Below are positions 32,523-40,447 of a stretch of DNA of 64,000 nucleotides, piece by piece (position 1 is the stretch's first letter; the number at the start of each line of letters is the position of its first letter). The notes under the pieces were generated by a model. That model was not told the origin of the DNA, did not search any database, and saw only the letters and a list, made by a program, of their open reading frames with translations. The stretch comes from Sphingomonas sp. TDK1 (GTDB lineage: Bacteria; Pseudomonadota; Alphaproteobacteria; Sphingomonadales; Sphingomonadaceae), in the NCBI RefSeq assembly GCF_001650735.1, contig NZ_LXVY01000034.1, positions 186,001 to 250,000 of the forward strand. Direction: 5' to 3'. The position numbers were made by a program, and so were the translations under genes.

Positions 32523-33296
32523 TCAGGCGTCGAGCTGGCGCTCGGCCTCAACCGCTTCCTCGACCGGGGGCTGCTCGGCAGCACCGAAGTCGTAGCCCTG
32601 CTGCATCAGCGCTTCGCGGCCGCCACGGGTCGCGGCGATGGCGATGGCTTCGCAGTAGAGGCGAATTGCACGGCTGGCGTCGTCGTTGCCCGGGACCGGG
32701 AACGCAATGCCGTCCGGCGAAACGTTCGAGTCGAGCACGGCGACGACGGGGATGCCGAGAGTGTTGGCTTCCTTGATCGCCAGCTCTTCCTTGTTCGCGT
32801 CGATCACGAACATGATGTCGGGGATCCCGCCCATGTCGCGGATGCCGCCAAGCGACAGCTCGAGCTTGTCGCGCTCACGGGTGAGCTGCAGCACTTCCTT
32901 TTTGGTGAGGCCGTGCGTGTCGCCCGAAAGCTGCTCCTCGAGCGTCTTGAGGCGCTTGATCGAGTTGCTGATGGTCTTCCAGTTGGTGAGCATGCCGCCC
33001 AGCCAACGGTGGTTGACGAAATGCTGGCCCGCACGACGCGCGGCGTCGGCGATCGGCTCCTGCGCCTGGCGCTTGGTGCCGACGAACAGCACCTTGCCGC
33101 CGGCGGCGACGGTGGAGCTTACGAACTCGAGGGCGCGCGCGAAGAGCGGAACGGTCTGCGACAAGTCGATGATGTGAACGCCGTTGCGCTCACCGAAGAT
33201 GTAGGGCTTCATCTTCGGGTTCCAGCGGTGGGTCTGGTGACCGAAGTGCGCGCCCGACTCGAGCAGCTGCTGCATGGAGACGACGGGTGCCGCCAT
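32523..33296 (-). CDS. rpsB: 30S ribosomal protein S2
   Basis: The 257 residues match S2: MQQLLESGAHFGHQTHRWNPKMKPYIFGERNGVHIIDL, FVGTKRQAQ, HRWLGGMLTNWKTI and PDIMFVIDANKEELAIKEANTLGIPVVAVLDSN regions. The tail is acidic and glutamine-rich (AAEQPPVEEAVEAERQLDA). AAGGAG stands before the ATG. A structured leader (33325-33373) lies upstream and may mediate autogenous control. Confidence 0.97.
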   Translation of the reverse strand: MAAPVVSMQQLLESGAHFGHQTHRWNPKMKPYIFGERNGVHIIDLSQTVPLFARALEFVSSTVAAGGKVLFVGTKRQAQEPIADAARRAGQHFVNHRWLGGMLTNWKTISNSIKRLKTLEEQLSGDTHGLTKKEVLQLTRERDKLELSLGGIRDMGGIPDIMFVIDANKEELAIKEANTLGIPVVAVLDSNVSPDGIAFPVPGNDDASRAIRLYCEAIAIAATRGGREALMQQGYDFGAAEQPPVEEAVEAERQLDA

Positions 33297-33324
33297 AGGG
33301 ATAACTCCTTCCGGTTGGTCCTCT

Positions 33325-33373
33325 GGGAAGCAGGAATCCAGACAAAGCCGGACACCGGGTTATGACGCTTCCC
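33325..33373 (-). promoter_or_regulatory. Structured 5' leader of rpsB
   Basis: GGGAAGC (33325-33331) and GCTTCCC (33367-33373) form a perfect seven-pair closing stem around 35 bases that contain a CCGG/CCGG inner hairpin, 29 bases before the rpsB start codon. S2 represses its own mRNA through leader structures in other bacteria; a role of this one is inferred. Confidence 0.4.
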
Positions 33374-33425
33374 ATGCGGGGTTGAGGCGGGCCGCTTAGT
33401 CGATTGTGCGGACCGGCACAAGCTG

Positions 33426-33474
33426 GAACATTATTGGAACATCGCTTGACGAGGGAACGGAAATAGAACATACA
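33426..33474 (+). promoter_or_regulatory. Two LexA (SOS) boxes on a plus-strand promoter
   Basis: Two direct-repeat boxes GAAC-N7-GAAC, the reverse complement of the alphaproteobacterial LexA box GTTC-N7-GTTC, lie at 33426-33440 and 33455-33469. A promoter TTGACG (33446-33451), 17-base spacer, CATACA (33469-33474) is interleaved so that the second box covers the spacer and the first lies just upstream of -35. This is a classical repressor layout. The first supported gene downstream is the small membrane protein at 33571. The boxes are also upstream of the divergent rpsB. Confidence 0.6.
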
Positions 33475-33570
33475 GCGGTTAGAACGCGATCGATGGAACA
33501 GCATAGACTCTCGGCGGTTCGAGGATCTTGGGTTCCGCTGGGATCGGCGTTGAAGATCAGGAGCCGGGTA

Positions 33571-33792
33571 ATGACTGGATTCTCTGTCTTTTTTCTGTTC
33601 GGATCGTCTCTTGTGGCTGCATGTTGGACGCTATACGCAAGCGTTCATCCACAGCTCCACCGTTTTGCTGAGCTATTCGGCATGGCGCGGCCGGTGGCGC
33701 TTCCCGCGCCGTCGCCACGCCTGTCGCACGTCAGAGTACGGTGGGTCCCGGCACGGATGCCGCGTCCCCGCCCGCAGCGCGCAGCCGCTTGA
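33571..33792 (+). CDS. Small single-pass membrane protein, probably SOS-controlled
   Basis: This 73-residue protein starts with one membrane helix (about residues 3-24, FSVFFLFGSSLVAACWTLYA) and ends in a basic, Arg/Pro-rich tail (VRVRWVPARMPRPRPQRAAA). AGGAG (33559-33563) stands seven bases before the ATG, an ideal site. The frame is open upstream to 33406 but that part covers the LexA boxes and promoter. It overlaps the convergent pssA 3' end by 62 bases. I do not recognise a named family. The promoter suggests DNA-damage induction, and the size and topology recall SOS-induced division inhibitors such as SidA, but no sequence similarity is claimed. Confidence 0.6.
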   Translation: MTGFSVFFLFGSSLVAACWTLYASVHPQLHRFAELFGMARPVALPAPSPRLSHVRVRWVPARMPRPRPQRAAA

Positions 33793-34555
33793 TCCGACGG
33801 TAGGACCGCATGCTGAGCGGGATACTGGCGAGGTAGACAATCGCCACGATCGCCAATGTCGTCCAGGGCGCCGATACGAGCGCCGCAGTCAGCGCGACAA
33901 TTGCGGCAATCGCCTCGAAGCGGACATTCTGGCGAAGTCGGATCTTCGGGCCGAAGGTGGCGACGCTGGAAACCATCAGGATTGCGATCAGCACCGTCCA
34001 TAGGGCGATCACTACAGGCTCCCGCACTACTGGTTCACCAGTCCACAGCCAGAGGTAGAGTGGCGTCAATGCGAGCGCGGCACCGGCCGGCGCGGGAACG
34101 CCGGTGAGGAACCCCGCGGATTTGTGGGGTTGTTCGGCAAGGTCGATCTGCGCATTGAAGCGCGCGAGCCGCAGCGCACAAAAGAGCGCGTGCAGCAGCG
34201 CGACCAGCCAGCCGAACCGGCCAAGCGCTTGCAGCGACCAGAGGTAAAGGATCAGCGCCGGCGCTACTCCGAACGAGATCGCATCGGAAAGGCTGTCAAG
34301 CTCGGCGCCAAACCGGCTCTCGGCGCGCACCAACCTGGCAATGCGCCCGTCGATACCGTCCAGGACGGCGGCGGCCAGCACCATCAACACTGCCGCTTCC
34401 CAGTTGCCCAGGATAGCGAAACGGATGCCGGTAAGACCGGAACAAAGGGCAAGCGCGGTAACGGCGTTGGGAAGCACCGCGCGAAGCGGAATGCCGCGCG
34501 GCAGCGACGGCCGACGCCCCAACCCGCGCCGAACGCGCGGGCGAAGATCGCTCAT
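33731..34555 (-). CDS. pssA: CDP-diacylglycerol-serine O-phosphatidyltransferase
   Basis: The 274-residue membrane enzyme makes phosphatidylserine from CDP-diacylglycerol and serine. It has the CDP-alcohol phosphatidyltransferase motif as DGIDGRIARLVRAESRFGAE followed by LDSLSD, and about eight membrane helices. The start overlaps the psd stop by four bases (ATGA), so both steps to phosphatidylethanolamine are coupled. CdsA in the same window supplies its substrate. Confidence 0.94.
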   Translation of the reverse strand: MSDLRPRVRRGLGRRPSLPRGIPLRAVLPNAVTALALCSGLTGIRFAILGNWEAAVLMVLAAAVLDGIDGRIARLVRAESRFGAELDSLSDAISFGVAPALILYLWSLQALGRFGWLVALLHALFCALRLARFNAQIDLAEQPHKSAGFLTGVPAPAGAALALTPLYLWLWTGEPVVREPVVIALWTVLIAILMVSSVATFGPKIRLRQNVRFEAIAAIVALTAALVSAPWTTLAIVAIVYLASIPLSMRSYRRIKRLRAAGGDAASVPGPTVL

Positions 34556-35280
34556 TGCGCTACTCCAGTCGCATTCGGGACGTCACGGCGGGCAATGATC
34601 GTCTCGCCGGCGACGGTGCGCTGACCCAGCACGACCTGCGCGCCATATTCCTCGGGCAGGAACACGTCCACGCGGCTTCCAAAGCGGATCAAGCCGATGC
34701 GCTGCCCGGCAACCACCATGTCGCCCGGCTTCACAAAGGCGACAATGCGGCGCGCGACGAGGCCGGCGATCTGGGTGAAACCGATGCGCACGCCGTCACG
34801 ATCCTCGACAACGAGGTGCTGGCGTTCATTCTCATCGCTCGCCTTGTCCAGGTCGGCGTTCATGAACTTGCCGGAAATGTAGATGACGTGCCGAACGGTG
34901 CCGGTGATCGGCGTGCGGTTAACATGCACGTCGAACACGCTCATGAAGATCGACACGCGCACCATTGGAGCGCTGCCGAGGGCATGCGGCCCGGCCAGTT
35001 CGGGCGGAAGCGCCACGCGCTGGATCATGGTGACGAGGCCGTCGGCGGGCGCGACGAGCACGCCCTCGGCCACGGGCGTCACCCGCACGGGATCGCGAAA
35101 GAATGCGGCGACGCCTAAGGTCAGGAACAGGAGCGGCCAGGTGAGGACGTCCCAGACCCAGAGGCTAAGCAGTGCGACCGCAGCGACGATCAGCACATAT
35201 TTGCGGCCTTCGGGGTGGATATCGGGGAAACGCCACTTCACCGTCGAGGTGCCGACCGGGGGCTTATCGAGCGATGTCAT
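34552..35280 (-). CDS. psd: Phosphatidylserine decarboxylase (short type)
   Basis: The 242-residue proenzyme is cut by itself to give a pyruvoyl beta/alpha dimer that makes phosphatidylethanolamine. The cleavage site is the FGS motif in LIRFGSRVDVFLP near residue 200; this replaces the LGST of the E. coli type and is normal for the short type of alphaproteobacteria. An N-terminal membrane stretch (about 28-60) and the APADGLV motif are present. Confidence 0.94.
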   Translation of the reverse strand: MTSLDKPPVGTSTVKWRFPDIHPEGRKYVLIVAAVALLSLWVWDVLTWPLLFLTLGVAAFFRDPVRVTPVAEGVLVAPADGLVTMIQRVALPPELAGPHALGSAPMVRVSIFMSVFDVHVNRTPITGTVRHVIYISGKFMNADLDKASDENERQHLVVEDRDGVRIGFTQIAGLVARRIVAFVKPGDMVVAGQRIGLIRFGSRVDVFLPEEYGAQVVLGQRTVAGETIIARRDVPNATGVAQ

Positions 35281-35476
35281 GGTGACAGATGTAACCGCGC
35301 TACAGCCGATTTCCTAGCGTATCCTGCGAAGCGACCAAGGGCAGGGCAACAAAGCTTGCCAACGACGTTGTTGCCATGGCCAGGATCGGGATCCTTTTCG
35401 ACGACGGTCGCTTGCATATCCGCCCGAATTTGCGCAACCGATGTCCCTGAAGCGTAATATTTTCGTAAGGAAGCCC

Positions 35477-36100
35477 ATGCCCCCCTCGACCGCCACCGCA
35501 AAGCGCCGCAGCGCCCGCCGCAGCCGCCCCGCCGGTGTGCCCTCGCCGACGATGTTCTTCCTGCAGCAATTCTTGAAGCGGCCGGTGATGGTCGGTGCTG
35601 TCGCCCAATCCTCGGGCCGGCTGATTCGCCGCATGCTGAGCAAGGTCGATTGGGCGAACACCAAATTATTCGTCGAATATGGTCCCGGCGTCGGCACCTT
35701 CAGCCGCCCGATCCTCGAGCACCTCGCGCCCGACGGCAAGCTGATCGTGATCGACACCAACCCCGATTTCATCCGCTATCTGCGCCAGTCGATTGACGAT
35801 CCACGCTTCGTCGCTGTCCTCGGCTCGGCGGCGGACGTGCAGAAAATCATTCGCGACAACGGCTTCGAGCAAGCGGACTATATCGCCTCCGGTCTGCCCT
35901 TCTCGACGCTACCCGACGGCATCGGCGATGCTATCGCCAAGGCGACGCGCGATATCTTGCGGCCAGGCGGTGCGTTCCTAGTCTACCAGTATAACCCCAA
36001 TGTCCGGAACTTCCTGACGCCGCACTGGGACAATATTGAGCACGAGATGGAATGGTGGAACATTCCGCCGGCCCAGCTCTGGTGGGCCTGGAAGGACTAA
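35477..36100 (+). CDS. PmtA-like phospholipid N-methyltransferase (SAM-dependent)
   Basis: This 207-residue class I methyltransferase has the SAM motif VEYGPGVGTFSRPIL (about 63-77), IDTNPDF after strand 2, and SGLPFSTLP at motif IV, with the FLKRPVMVGAVAQSSG N-terminal membrane-binding helix typical of rhizobial-type PmtA enzymes, which methylate phosphatidylethanolamine toward phosphatidylcholine. Placement directly opposite psd-pssA supports this. The ATG at 35477 follows AAGGA by five bases; an upstream in-frame ATG at 35441 is less likely. It could also be described as a rRNA-dimethyltransferase-like protein, which shares the fold. Confidence 0.78.
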   Translation: MPPSTATAKRRSARRSRPAGVPSPTMFFLQQFLKRPVMVGAVAQSSGRLIRRMLSKVDWANTKLFVEYGPGVGTFSRPILEHLAPDGKLIVIDTNPDFIRYLRQSIDDPRFVAVLGSAADVQKIIRDNGFEQADYIASGLPFSTLPDGIGDAIAKATRDILRPGGAFLVYQYNPNVRNFLTPHWDNIEHEMEWWNIPPAQLWWAWKD

Positions 36101-36118
36101 GACTTCCCACGGCACATG

Positions 36119-36154
36119 AAAAAGGCGGCCATGGAGTTCCACGGCCGCCTTTTT
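36119..36154. terminator. Bidirectional intrinsic terminator
   Basis: AAAAAGGCGGCC (36119-36130) and GGCCGCCTTTTT (36143-36154) form a perfect 12-pair stem with a 12-base loop, giving a T-run on both strands. It ends the PmtA-like gene on the plus strand and manD on the minus strand. Confidence 0.9.
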
Positions 36155-36200
36155 CTTGATCAGAACAGCGGGGCGACGGGAGCGCCGCCCCCGGCACGGC

Positions 36201-37409
36201 TCACCAGTTCCACATCGTCCCGTCTTCGAGGCGAGCGACCGGCAGATAGGCCGGCTTGTAGGGATATTTCGCCGCGAGGTCCTCGTCGATGTCGACCCCG
36301 TGACCCGGTGCCTCGCCGCAGAACAGATAGCCCTTGTCGAAGTGATAGTCGTGCGGGAACACCGCATCGGTCTCGTCGGAGTGGCGCATATATTCCTGAA
36401 TGCCGAAGTTCGGGACCCAAGTGTCGAAGTGGAGCGCGCAGCCCATCGTCACCGGCGACAGGTCGGTCGCGCCATGGCAGCCGGTGCGGACCTGATACAG
36501 GCTGGCGAGATCGGCCAGGCGGCGCAGATGCGTAAGGCCGCCGGCGCCGACCACGGTCGCACGCAGATAATCGATCAGCTGGTTCTGGATCAGGTCCTTG
36601 GCGTCCCAGATCGTGTTGAAGATCTCGCCCACTGCCAGCGGGGTAACGGTGTGCTGGCGAATGAGCTTGAACGCTTCCTGATTCTCGGCCGGGGTCACGT
36701 CCTCCAGCCAGAAAAGCTGGTAGGGCTCGAGCATCTTGCCCAGATTGGCGGCTTCCTGCGGTGTGTAGCGATGGTGGCCGTCGTGCAGCAGGTGATGGTC
36801 GAAGCCATAGGTAGCGCGGAGCTTCTCGAACAGCTTGGGCACATAGTTTAGCGCCTTGCGCGTATCCCAGCCGGTGACCGAGGGCAGCGCCGCATCGGCA
36901 GGCTCGTAATACATGGTGCCGCGGCCGACACCGTAGGCATCCTTGATACCCGGCACGCCCGTCTGCGCGCGGATCGCCTTGTAACCCAGGTCGATATACT
37001 TGCCGACCGCCTCGACGGTCTGCTCGATATCGGCGCCATTGGCATGGCCATAGACCATCACGCCGTCGCGGCTTCGACCGCCGAGCAGCTGGTAAACCGG
37101 CATGCCGGCCATCTTGCCCTTGATGTCCCAGAGCGCCATGTCGACCGCCGCGATCGCGCGCATCGTCACCGGGCCACGACGCCAATAAGCACCCCTATAC
37201 AGATACTGCCAGATATCCTCTATCCGGCGCGGGTCCATGCCGATCAGGCAGGGAATGACATGGTCTTCGAGATAGGAGACCACCGCCAGTTCGCGGCCGT
37301 TGAGCGTGCCGTCGCCGATGCCGTATACGCCCTGATCGGTGTGGATCTTCAGCGTCACGAAATTGCGGCCGGGGCTGGTCACGATAACCTTGGCCGAGAC
37401 GATCTTCAT
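36201..37409 (-). CDS. manD: D-mannonate dehydratase (enolase superfamily)
   Basis: The 402-residue enolase-superfamily enzyme converts D-mannonate to 2-keto-3-deoxy-D-gluconate in hexuronate breakdown. Residues known from the Novosphingobium aromaticivorans enzyme are all at the same positions: Arg147 and Tyr159 (general base), Asp210, Glu236 and Glu262 (Mg ligands) and His212; the C-terminal region with WNW end also matches. Length is identical. The rest of the uronate pathway (uxaC, uxuB, kdgK) is not adjacent. Some close relatives have low D-gluconate dehydratase activity, so catalytic rate should not be assumed. Confidence 0.95.
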   Translation of the reverse strand: MKIVSAKVIVTSPGRNFVTLKIHTDQGVYGIGDGTLNGRELAVVSYLEDHVIPCLIGMDPRRIEDIWQYLYRGAYWRRGPVTMRAIAAVDMALWDIKGKMAGMPVYQLLGGRSRDGVMVYGHANGADIEQTVEAVGKYIDLGYKAIRAQTGVPGIKDAYGVGRGTMYYEPADAALPSVTGWDTRKALNYVPKLFEKLRATYGFDHHLLHDGHHRYTPQEAANLGKMLEPYQLFWLEDVTPAENQEAFKLIRQHTVTPLAVGEIFNTIWDAKDLIQNQLIDYLRATVVGAGGLTHLRRLADLASLYQVRTGCHGATDLSPVTMGCALHFDTWVPNFGIQEYMRHSDETDAVFPHDYHFDKGYLFCGEAPGHGVDIDEDLAAKYPYKPAYLPVARLEDGTMWNW

Positions 37410-37539
37410 CGAGCTACCTCTATAGGCTGTTTGTTGCCGCTGGCCTGACCAATTGCGACGCTCATGTCAAGAGATTGGCCAGACCTCCGGTGCGCCTCCT
37501 AGGGACTCCAAGCTAACCTTTCCTCAACGCCGAAGCGGC

Positions 37540-38337
37540 TCAGAATGCCGGTTTGCCGTATATCTGTCGCGTGACGGGGAAGCTGCTGCTGAGGCCGCCG
37601 TCGACCGCGATCGCCTGCCCGTTGACATAGCTCGCAGCATCCGAGGCGAGGAACAGCGCCACCTCTGCAATTTCCTCCGGACGCCCGGCGCGCCGCAGCG
37701 GATTGAGCTGGCCCAACTTCTCCTCTTTGCCCTGCTGACGGGCATAGTCGAACGCGCGCTGGGTCATGCCGGTCTCTATCAGCCCGGGGCAAATCGCATT
37801 GACCCGCACGCCCGATGTGGCCAATTGCTGCGCTGCGGTCTGCACCAGATTGATCAAGCCCGCCTTTGACGCTGAATAGGGCGTGCCCCCCGCCCCCGAA
37901 CGCAGCCCGGCAACGCTTGCCGTACACAGGATCGCCCCGCCGCCGCGCGCGACGATGCGTGGCGCAGCATATTTGATGGCGAGCGCCGGGCCGATGAGAT
38001 TTACCCGCAGAACCTCCATCCAAAGTGTTACATCTGCGTCGAGTATTCCAGCGGTGCCACCAGAGATACCCGCATTGGCGTAGAAGATGTCGAGCCCACC
38101 GAACTGGTCACACGCAATGTCAACAAGCCGCCGCACATCATTCTCCTCGGCGGCGTCGATCTCGATGGCCAGCACTCCTTCGAACTCCGAAATGACCTCG
38201 TGCACGCCAGCGTCGCGGTCGGCCGCCACCACCTTCGCGCCCTGCCTGGCGAAGGCACGCACCGTCGCACGCCCGATGCCCGACGCAGCGCCGGTAACCA
38301 CCGCGACCTTGCCGGTGAAATCCAATCCGCCGCTCAT
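37540..38337 (-). CDS. Short-chain dehydrogenase (fatty/hydroxy acid operon)
   Basis: This 265-residue classical SDR has TGAASGIG for cofactor binding, ANAGIS, catalytic Ser in CTASVAG and YSASK, and the C-terminal VNGQAIAVDGGLSS. The Asp after the second strand (AADRDAG) favours NAD. Its start overlaps the phosphotransferase stop by four bases. It is the last gene of a four-gene operon with an acyl-CoA dehydrogenase, an alcohol dehydrogenase and a kinase. A LvaD-like or 3-hydroxyacyl-CoA dehydrogenase role would fit, by inference. Confidence 0.9.
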   Translation of the reverse strand: MSGGLDFTGKVAVVTGAASGIGRATVRAFARQGAKVVAADRDAGVHEVISEFEGVLAIEIDAAEENDVRRLVDIACDQFGGLDIFYANAGISGGTAGILDADVTLWMEVLRVNLIGPALAIKYAAPRIVARGGGAILCTASVAGLRSGAGGTPYSASKAGLINLVQTAAQQLATSGVRVNAICPGLIETGMTQRAFDYARQQGKEEKLGQLNPLRRAGRPEEIAEVALFLASDAASYVNGQAIAVDGGLSSSFPVTRQIYGKPAF

Positions 38338-39350
38338 GCCCCTGCCCTTTGCGCGAAATGCCAGGCCGCCGATGCCAGATCCGGTAGCCGCTCGACGGTT
38401 TTGGCTGCCTGCGCGCTCGAGGCATTGCCGTCGAGCATCCGCTTCTTGATCCCCTGGACAATGCCGGTCAGGCGGAACAAGTTGTAGGCAAAATACCAGT
38501 CGAGGTCGGGCACGCCGTCCCGCCCCGTCGCGGCGCAGTAGCGCGTCACCATCGCCTCGATCGTCGGGATGCCCGTCGCTGGCCCTTCCAGTCCCTTTAC
38601 TCCCGAGCGGCCTTCCGGCTCGGTCACCCAGTTCATCAGGAAATAGGAGAAATCGGCCAGCGGATCGCCGAGCGTCGATAATTCCCAGTCGAGCACCGCC
38701 AGCACCTGCGGGCCGTCGGCGGCGAAGATCATGTTATCGATGCGATAATCGCCATGGACGATGCTGGTCCGGGTCTGCGGAGGCAGCGTGCGAGGGAGGA
38801 ATTCGATCAGTGCCTCCACTTCGGGCACGTCCCCGGTTTGGCTTGCGCGGTACTGGCGGGTCCAGCGTTCGACCTGACGCGCGAAATAATTGCCCGGCTT
38901 GCCATAGTCCCCGAGGTTCACGGCGACCGGGTCGATCCGGTGCAGCGCGGCGAGCGCGTCCACCATCGCTTCATAGAGGGCGGTACGATCAGCCGGGTGC
39001 ATGTCGGGCAGCGACCCGTCCCACAGCGTCCGTCCTTCGACCAACCCCATCAAATAAAATGGCGCTCCGATGACTTGCCGATCCTCGCAAAGGACAAGGG
39101 GACGTGGGACGGGAAAGCCCGTCGGGTGCAAGGCTGCGATCAGCCGGTATTCGCGCTCCACCGCATGTGCGGAAGGCAGGATTGTACCGAACGGCTTGCG
39201 ACGAAGAACATAGGAACCAGAATTGGAATCAACGCGATAGGTCGGGTTGCTTTGTCCGCCTGGGAACTTCATCACCTTCACGGGCCCGGCAAAGCCGTCG
39301 ACATGCGCCTCCGTCCAGGCTGCGAGGCGGATTTCGTCGAGATCGCTCAT
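38334..39350 (-). CDS. APH-family phosphotransferase (LvaA/ACAD10-like kinase)
   Basis: This 338-residue protein has the aminoglycoside-phosphotransferase fold: Gly-rich region FPGGQSNPTYRVD, Lys in YVLRRKPFG, the catalytic loop IVHGDYRIDNMIF (HGDxxxxN) and the metal site AVLDWELSTLGDP. Its closest functional relatives pair with acyl-CoA dehydrogenases: LvaA of Pseudomonas putida and the kinase domain of human ACAD10/11, which phosphorylate 4-hydroxyacyl-CoA. The start overlaps the ADH stop by four bases. The open frame upstream to 39641 has no features and overlaps the ADH gene. Confidence 0.9.
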   Translation of the reverse strand: MSDLDEIRLAAWTEAHVDGFAGPVKVMKFPGGQSNPTYRVDSNSGSYVLRRKPFGTILPSAHAVEREYRLIAALHPTGFPVPRPLVLCEDRQVIGAPFYLMGLVEGRTLWDGSLPDMHPADRTALYEAMVDALAALHRIDPVAVNLGDYGKPGNYFARQVERWTRQYRASQTGDVPEVEALIEFLPRTLPPQTRTSIVHGDYRIDNMIFAADGPQVLAVLDWELSTLGDPLADFSYFLMNWVTEPEGRSGVKGLEGPATGIPTIEAMVTRYCAATGRDGVPDLDWYFAYNLFRLTGIVQGIKKRMLDGNASSAQAAKTVERLPDLASAAWHFAQRAGA

Positions 39351-40432
39351 GTGAACTCGATCACGGAGCGAACGCTCGTGCCCTGCCGCAATGTATCGAG
39401 CGCCTGGTTTATCTCCGGCAGCCGGATGCGCTCGGCGACCATCGTATCGAGATCGAGTTTGCCGTCGAGATAGAGCTGCACCAGCCGCGGCATGTCGATC
39501 GGAAATCGCGTGCTCCCGAGCAGCGAGCCCTGGATCTTCTTTCCGGTGAGAAAGGTCGGGCCTGGCAGGCTTACGGCCTGCCCGGGCGCGATCATGCCGA
39601 GGATCGTCGCCGTGCCGCCCCGTCGCAAGATCTGCCAGCAAAGCTCGGCAGTCGCGGGGCGGCCCACGGCCTCGATCGCGTAATGGACGCCGCCGTCGGT
39701 GAGCGCGATCACCTGCTTCGCTACGCTCTCCACCGTCGGGTCGATCGCATGGGTCGCGCCCATCCTAAGCGCCAATGCGCGCTTTTCAGGTACGGGATCG
39801 AGAGCGAGGATCTGCCCGGCTCCCGCGATCTTGGCTGCGTTGATCGCTGAAAGGCCGATCCCACCGGCGCCGATCACCGCAACGCTCTCTCCCGGGCGCA
39901 CCCGGCTGTCGTTGAAGATTGCTCCTGCTCCCGTAATTACCGCGCAGCCGAGCAGGGCAGCGCGGTCGAGCGGCATTTCCTTGCTGATCGCCACGCAGGC
40001 ATTTTCGTGCACCAGCATCATTTCGGCAAAGGCCGACAGGTTGAGAAAGGGGGCCAACGCCGTACCACTCGCCAGCCTAAGACGCGGCTCGGCCTCAGCC
40101 GGGCGGCGGGTGGAAGGATCGATGCAGAGCGAGGGACGACCGGTAACGCACATTTCGCATGCGCCGCAGAAGGCGGTGAAGAAGGTGATGACGTGATCGC
40201 CCGGCCGCAGATGCGCGACATCGGACCCCACTGCCTCGACCACACCCGCAGCCTCATGTCCCGGCACAGTCGGTACGGGATGCGGAAAGGCCCCATCGAC
40301 GAAATGGAGGTCGGAGCGGCATACGCCCACGGCTGCAGTGCGGATCAGCACCTCGCGAGGCCCCGGCTTGGAGACCTCCACCTCCTCGATCGCGAGCGGC
40401 GTCTTGGCCTCGAACAGGACGGCTGCTTTCAT
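39347..40432 (-). CDS. Zinc-dependent alcohol dehydrogenase (MDR family)
   Basis: The 361-residue protein has catalytic-zinc ligands Cys (GVCRSD), His (PGHEAAG) and Cys (LGCAVITGAG), a structural-zinc loop (CGACEMCVTGRPSLC), and the GAGGIGLSAI nucleotide-binding turn. The Asp after the second Rossmann strand (LALDPVPEKR) favours NAD. It resembles class III/AdhD-type dehydrogenases. It may oxidise a hydroxy-acyl or alcohol intermediate of the same pathway as the neighbouring genes. Confidence 0.92.
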   Translation of the reverse strand: MKAAVLFEAKTPLAIEEVEVSKPGPREVLIRTAAVGVCRSDLHFVDGAFPHPVPTVPGHEAAGVVEAVGSDVAHLRPGDHVITFFTAFCGACEMCVTGRPSLCIDPSTRRPAEAEPRLRLASGTALAPFLNLSAFAEMMLVHENACVAISKEMPLDRAALLGCAVITGAGAIFNDSRVRPGESVAVIGAGGIGLSAINAAKIAGAGQILALDPVPEKRALALRMGATHAIDPTVESVAKQVIALTDGGVHYAIEAVGRPATAELCWQILRRGGTATILGMIAPGQAVSLPGPTFLTGKKIQGSLLGSTRFPIDMPRLVQLYLDGKLDLDTMVAERIRLPEINQALDTLRQGTSVRSVIEFT

Positions 40433-40447
40433 CCCCCGCCCCCCCCT

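Noticed and set aside
33406..33570. Longer start for the small membrane protein (128 residues)
   Set aside because: The extra part would cover the LexA boxes and promoter and has no ribosome binding site; the ATG at 33571 does.
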